9,509 nt of DNA from Bacillota bacterium (lineage in GTDB: Bacteria; Bacillota; UBA4882; JAAYXC01), in the NCBI GenBank assembly GCA_012516115.1, contig JAAYXC010000146.1, positions 1-9,509 of the forward strand. The letters are read 5' to 3'. Positions 6,943-9,509 of the stretch are shown here, one piece after another. Under the pieces are notes generated by a model. That model worked only from the letters and a program-made list of their open reading frames with translations. It did no database searches and was not told the origin of the DNA. Both the position numbers and the translations under genes were made by a program. Within the stretch, counting starts at the first letter, position 1. Each line of letters opens with the position of its first letter.

Positions 6943-7835
6943 ATGACCTTGCTTTGGCTCGGCGAAAACGTGGGCGTGCTCCTGGGTCCCACGAACACCG
7001 TCTTCTGCCGTTACGGCCACGAGGTCGTAATCATCGATCCCGGTCTCAACCGCGCGGCTGCGGATAGGGTAAGGAAGACCTTGGCCGAAGAAGGGCTCAC
7101 GCCCGTGGCCCTCCTCTTTACCCACGCCCACGCGGACCACAACGGCGCCGGCCATTATCTGCAGAAATGGTTCTCCGTTCCGGTCTTCGGCCCTCCTTTG
7201 GAAGCAGAAATAGCGGCGCACCATATCTTGAGCCTATCTATCTCTCCGGTGGGGCCGAGCCCCTGCCGGAGCTCACCGAGCCTTTCACCCTGGCCAAACC
7301 GGTCGCCATCGCCAGCCGGATTACAGAGAAAACCTTCCGCTACCGGGACTTCGAACTCGGGGTCTTGCCCCTCCCCGGCCACAGCCCGGGAATGGTTGGC
7401 TACGAGATGGACGGGATCCTGGTCGCCGGCGACGCCGTCATCACGGCCGAGTTTCGGGCCAAATACCCCATCCCTTACCTGACTGATTTGGGCAAATACC
7501 GCGCTTCCCTCACGGCCATCGAAGGGAAGGCTCCCCTCCTCGTGATCCCGGGGCACGGGTTCCTCCTCGACCCCGATAAACTCCGCGCGGAGCTGGCCGG
7601 GAACCGGGAGTGCCTCGACGGACTGGAGCGCCTGGTCCTCGAAGCCCTCTCGGAGCCGATGACGAACCAGGAGGTCCTCGCCCGGGTGGCCACCGCCTTG
7701 GGTTTGGAGATGAAGACCGTGGTCCACTTCGTCCTCGACCTGACGACGGTAAACGCCATCCTGACCGACCTGGCCCGCCGGGGGCTCGCGGTCTACCGGG
7801 TGGAGGGGAATAAGCTCCTGTGGGGACGAAAGTAG
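6943..7835 (+). pseudogene. Metallo-beta-lactamase-fold hydrolase with C-terminal winged-helix-like region, frameshifted
   Basis: Restoring one base gives a 297-residue metallo-beta-lactamase-fold protein. The zinc motif THAHADH has His61, His63, Asp65 and His66. After the frameshift come LPGHSPG (His147), AGDAVI (Asp164) and VIPGHG (His205), the remaining metal ligands. Residues about 237-297 resemble a winged helix. Family members are often hydrolases of thioesters or related small molecules; the substrate is unknown. The first 96 residues read in frame 1 to about 7230, and the rest in frame 3. The junction ATC TTG AGC CCT-like text should read I-L-E-P (ATC TTG GAG CCT), so one G appears to be missing at 7228-7231. 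No slippery heptamer is present, which argues against programmed frameshifting. The start is ATG 6943 or TTG 6949: AGGAGG at 6936-6941 is only 1 nt from the ATG but 7 nt from the TTG. Confidence 0.85.
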
Positions 7836-8132
7836 CCGGCCTAGCCCCTTGTCACATTAATTGAAGAGGTGATGGAATCCGCTATCAGTAATCAAGATGT
7901 GGAAAGAGTTAGATCGGTATAACCCGGTGATAATCTGGTGAAAATTGAAAAAAAGGAATCCTCGTCGTGAAGTAGAAGAGGATTTTAAAGCCGTCAAGTA
8001 GCGATACTGAATCACGAGGAAGGATATAGCATACCTTGCTGCAAAAATGAACCCTCCCAATCCACCAGTACTCATGCTTATATTGAGGACTTCAACCCAA
8101 CAAAAATAAGTAAGGTTGGTTTAAGAGTACTC
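7836..8132. other. Unassigned AT-rich gap with degenerate coding remnants
   Basis: About 300 bases without an intact gene, visibly richer in A and T than the flanks. On the plus strand near 7965-8100 one frame reads REVEEDFKAVK, stop, RY, stop, ITRKDIAYLAAKMN. This looks like protein broken by two stops, but I cannot name the family. A 72-codon reading frame on the minus strand (7857-8075) has no ribosome binding site or recognisable domain, so I do not call it. An 11-bp direct repeat, AGTACTCATGC, occurs at 8067-8077 and again at 8126-8136, the second copy containing the start codon of the next gene. No tRNA, intact insertion sequence or CRISPR is visible. Confidence 0.5.
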
Positions 8133-8686
8133 ATGCGCGACCTTTCGGAAATCCGCGCTCTCCTGGATGAACTCGAACATACATCCGCCGAAGCCTTAGA
8201 AGATCAAGACCTGGATTTCAAAGAGTGGAATACTCGCAGCATGAATGATGCTGTAAGCCTTGTCATTGAGATGGCGATCGCCATGGCTAACGGTGGAGGT
8301 GGCACGGTGGGCTTCGGTGTCAATAACAAGGCCGTGGGGCGCCGTCAGGCCATCCTTGGTGTACCACCCGAAGTGAACTGCATCGTTGCTTGGGCGCCGC
8401 AGGAGATCCGGAACGAGAACGCCGAATTCATTGGGAAGCAGCTAAGACTAGAGTCCTGAGCATTCTTAAGCAGCGCGCCAAGCGAAACAAGCCAGGTATA
8501 TCGAACAAAGAAATTCGACAAATTACTCATTTTGATCGGCATCAGGTAACCAGGCTGCTCCGCGAACTCCACGAAGAGAACCCACAGATAAAGACCTCTG
8601 ATCATGGAAAAGGAGCTTATTATTTTTGGGATTATGCACAAAAAAATGAGCAGGAAAGACTTGACGCGCAATTACGGGCGCAATAG
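8133..8686 (+). pseudogene. Broken AlbA_2/Schlafen-type ATP-binding domain gene with a separated C-terminal helix-turn-helix
   Basis: The first frame (8133-8459) begins with an N-terminal segment of the AlbA_2 (Schlafen AlbA-like) family: DLDFKEW at about 26-32, then VIEMAIAMANGGGGTVGFGV (about 43-62) and QAILGVPPEV. Full proteins of this type are normally several hundred residues. Here the similarity stops after GVPPEV and the frame ends at TGA 8457-8459. A second frame begins inside it and runs to TAG 8684-8686. From about 8425 it reads WEAAKTRVLSILKQRAKR and then GISNKEIRQITHFDRHQVTR, a winged-helix end of the kind found at the C-terminus of such proteins. Both ends survive but in different frames with the middle missing, so this is a relic formed by an internal deletion and frame loss. 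Start ATG 8133 has no good ribosome binding site. Function is unknown; AlbA_2 proteins include putative transcription regulators and nucleic-acid-binding proteins. Confidence 0.75.
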
Positions 8687-8692
8687 TCGGTC

Positions 8693-8736
8693 TAATTGAG
8701 CGGCCAATTGCGAAACCGCAATTGGATAATCAATTA
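8693..8736. repeat. Nested inverted repeat
   Basis: Inner arms CCAATTGCG (8704-8712) and CGCAATTGG (8717-8725) pair perfectly over 9 bp around a 4-nt loop (AAAC). Outer arms TAATTGA (8693-8699) and TCAATTA (8730-8736) pair over 7 bp, with unpaired 4-nt segments on each side. The structure starts 7 nt after the stop of the broken AlbA_2 gene. No T-run follows, so a classical terminator is doubtful. A protein binding site, cruciform or transposition-related scar is possible. Confidence 0.7.
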
Positions 8737-8994
8737 CTAAGGTCCAGATGTCCCGGGCGAGTAACTCCAACCGATTCGAGCCGCGTACCCATAAAGAGCT
8801 GGAGTGAACTTTTCCGTTGCTTTGTCGGCCCGGCGGCGCGGATGGAGCTGAAGAAACTCGAGCTGGGAGTGGAGTTCGAGATGGAGTTCCCCGAGGAAGA
8901 AACATTGAGTGAGAACGATCCGACGTTAAAGGCGATGAAAGAGTCCGCACGGCAGTTGGGGCTTGCGTTCGAGACCGATAAGGAAAATCCGTGA
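8722..8994 (+). CDS. Orphan 3' gene end or small hypothetical protein
   Basis: The frame is open from 8665, and its first possible start is TTG 8722, inside the right arm of the palindrome and without a ribosome binding site. It gives 90 residues. The first 25 or so look random. From about residue 26 the text looks like a real protein end: KSWSELFRCFVGPAARMELK, then an acidic beta-like LGVEFEMEFPEEE, then a helix DPTLKAMKESARQLGL. A later ATG at 8842 would give only 50 residues. I read it as the surviving C-terminus of a larger gene whose 5' part was lost. A weak resemblance in pattern to the ends of large DUF499-type ATPases is a guess from memory, not an identification. Its stop overlaps the ribosome binding site of yjbQ. 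Confidence 0.3.
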   Translation: MDNQLLRSRCPGRVTPTDSSRVPIKSWSELFRCFVGPAARMELKKLELGVEFEMEFPEEETLSENDPTLKAMKESARQLGLAFETDKENP

Positions 8995-9008
8995 GGTGAA
9001 ATCGCTCC

Positions 9009-9410
9009 ATGTGGCACGAACACTCCGTCCAGACCCGCAAACAGACCGATTTCATCGAGATCACCCATCTCGCCGCCGAGGCCGTCCGCCAAAGCGGCCT
9101 CCAAGAAGGGGTTTGCTTCGTCTACGTCCCCCATACCACCGCCGGCGTGACCATCAACGAGGACGCGGACCCGGACGTCATCGCCGACTTCGGCCGCGCC
9201 CTGGCCGAGATGGTCCCCAGAATCCCCTTCCGCCACGCCGAGGGCAACAGCCCGGCCCATATCCTGGCCTCCCTCGTCGGCTCCTCGGTGGCCGTCCCGG
9301 TGGAAGGGGGTCGATTGCTCCTCGGGACCTGGCAGGGGATCTACCTTTGTGAATTCGACGGGCCGCGCCGGCGGAGGGTGTTGATCGGGTGTCTGGGGAC
9401 GAAGGCATAA
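9009..9410 (+). CDS. yjbQ: YjbQ/UPF0047 family protein (secondary thiamine-phosphate synthase family)
   Basis: This is a small cytoplasmic protein of 133 residues, the normal family length. Conserved blocks are YVPHTTAGVTINEDADPDV (His42, Glu51), FRHAEGNSPAHILASLVGSS (His76, Glu78, Asn80, His84) and LGTWQGIYLCEFDGPRRR (105-122); the conserved His/Glu residues probably form the active site. E. coli YjbQ has weak thiamine-phosphate synthase activity and family members are named for it, but the true physiological role is unsettled. The ATG at 9009 is preceded by GAGGTGA (8993-8999) with a 9-nt spacer. The gene is complete and undamaged, in contrast to the decayed stretch on its left. Its promoter is not evident, and it may be transcribed from within the relic region. 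Confidence 0.95.
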   Translation: MWHEHSVQTRKQTDFIEITHLAAEAVRQSGLQEGVCFVYVPHTTAGVTINEDADPDVIADFGRALAEMVPRIPFRHAEGNSPAHILASLVGSSVAVPVEGGRLLLGTWQGIYLCEFDGPRRRRVLIGCLGTKA

Positions 9411-9509
9411 AAGGGGGACTGCCCGCGGCAACCCCTGATCCCCGAAGAAGCCTCGCTTCTCCCCTTTGATTATTATAATCTCCAGGGAAAATGCTACTTT
9501 AGAGAAAAG
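9411..9509. other. Unassigned right end
   Basis: The 99 bases after yjbQ hold no gene that I can support. AAAGGGG just after the stop and CCCCTTT near 9461-9467 could pair across a long loop, and the segment ends AT-rich, but there is no convincing terminator. The sequence is cut off at 9509. Confidence 0.4.

Noticed and set aside
7219..7236. Programmed -1 frameshifting in the hydrolase gene
   Set aside because: No X-XXY-YYZ slippery heptamer is present at the frame junction, and the zinc site would be split in a way not typical of regulated frameshifting.
7857..8075. Minus-strand reading frame of 72 codons in the AT-rich gap
   Set aside because: No ribosome binding site, no recognisable domain, and the opposite strand carries degenerate coding text; not enough to call a gene.
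9451..9479. Perfect TATAAT at 9474-9479 as a promoter -10 box
   Set aside because: No -35-like hexamer lies 15-19 bp upstream and there is no extended -10 TG; the region is AT-rich, so a chance match is likely.
1..9509. CRISPR array, tRNA, rRNA, intact insertion sequence or phage genes
   Set aside because: No regularly spaced repeats, cloverleaf-like segments, transposase, integrase or phage structural motifs were seen on either strand.

Overview
The window is GC-rich with GC-ending codons. Most genes have strong AGGAGG-type ribosome binding sites, one authentic start is TTG, and the gene types (a CitA/DcuS-type two-component pair, a TRAP transporter, dapL, yjbQ) fit a Gram-positive, probably anaerobic and possibly thermophilic Firmicute of the Moorella/Peptococcaceae type. 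This placement is inference from gene content and signals; no rRNA or marker gene is present.

Layout. (1) Positions 1-2377, + strand: a CitA/DcuS-type sensor histidine kinase entering from the left edge, then its overlapping CitB/DcuR-type response regulator. The kinase frame carries an in-frame TAA at 166-168 inside the sensor domain. (2) 2443-5350, - strand: a tripartite TRAP transporter operon in the order small permease (dctQ), large permease (dctM), binding protein (dctP), convergent with the two-component genes. An inverted repeat lies in the 65-bp gap between the two blocks. (3) 5436-6746, - strand: dapL (LL-diaminopimelate aminotransferase, lysine and cell-wall synthesis) with a clear intrinsic terminator. 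(4) 6943-7835, + strand: a metallo-beta-lactamase-fold hydrolase with a C-terminal winged-helix-like region, split by a one-base deletion near 7230. A structured leader precedes it. (5) 7836-8994: a more AT-rich, visibly decayed accessory stretch. It holds an unassigned degenerate segment, a broken AlbA_2/Schlafen-type ATP-binding gene, a nested palindrome, and an orphan 3' gene end. (6) 9009-9410, + strand: an intact yjbQ/UPF0047 gene. The last 99 bases hold nothing I can assign.

Function. The kinase/regulator pair most likely senses an external organic acid and controls the adjacent TRAP transporter, which imports a carboxylate using an ion gradient. dapL, the hydrolase and yjbQ look like independent housekeeping genes. 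The window does not show a clear new multi-gene system. The items most worth a second look are the two single-site lesions in otherwise intact genes, and the relic region between the hydrolase and yjbQ.
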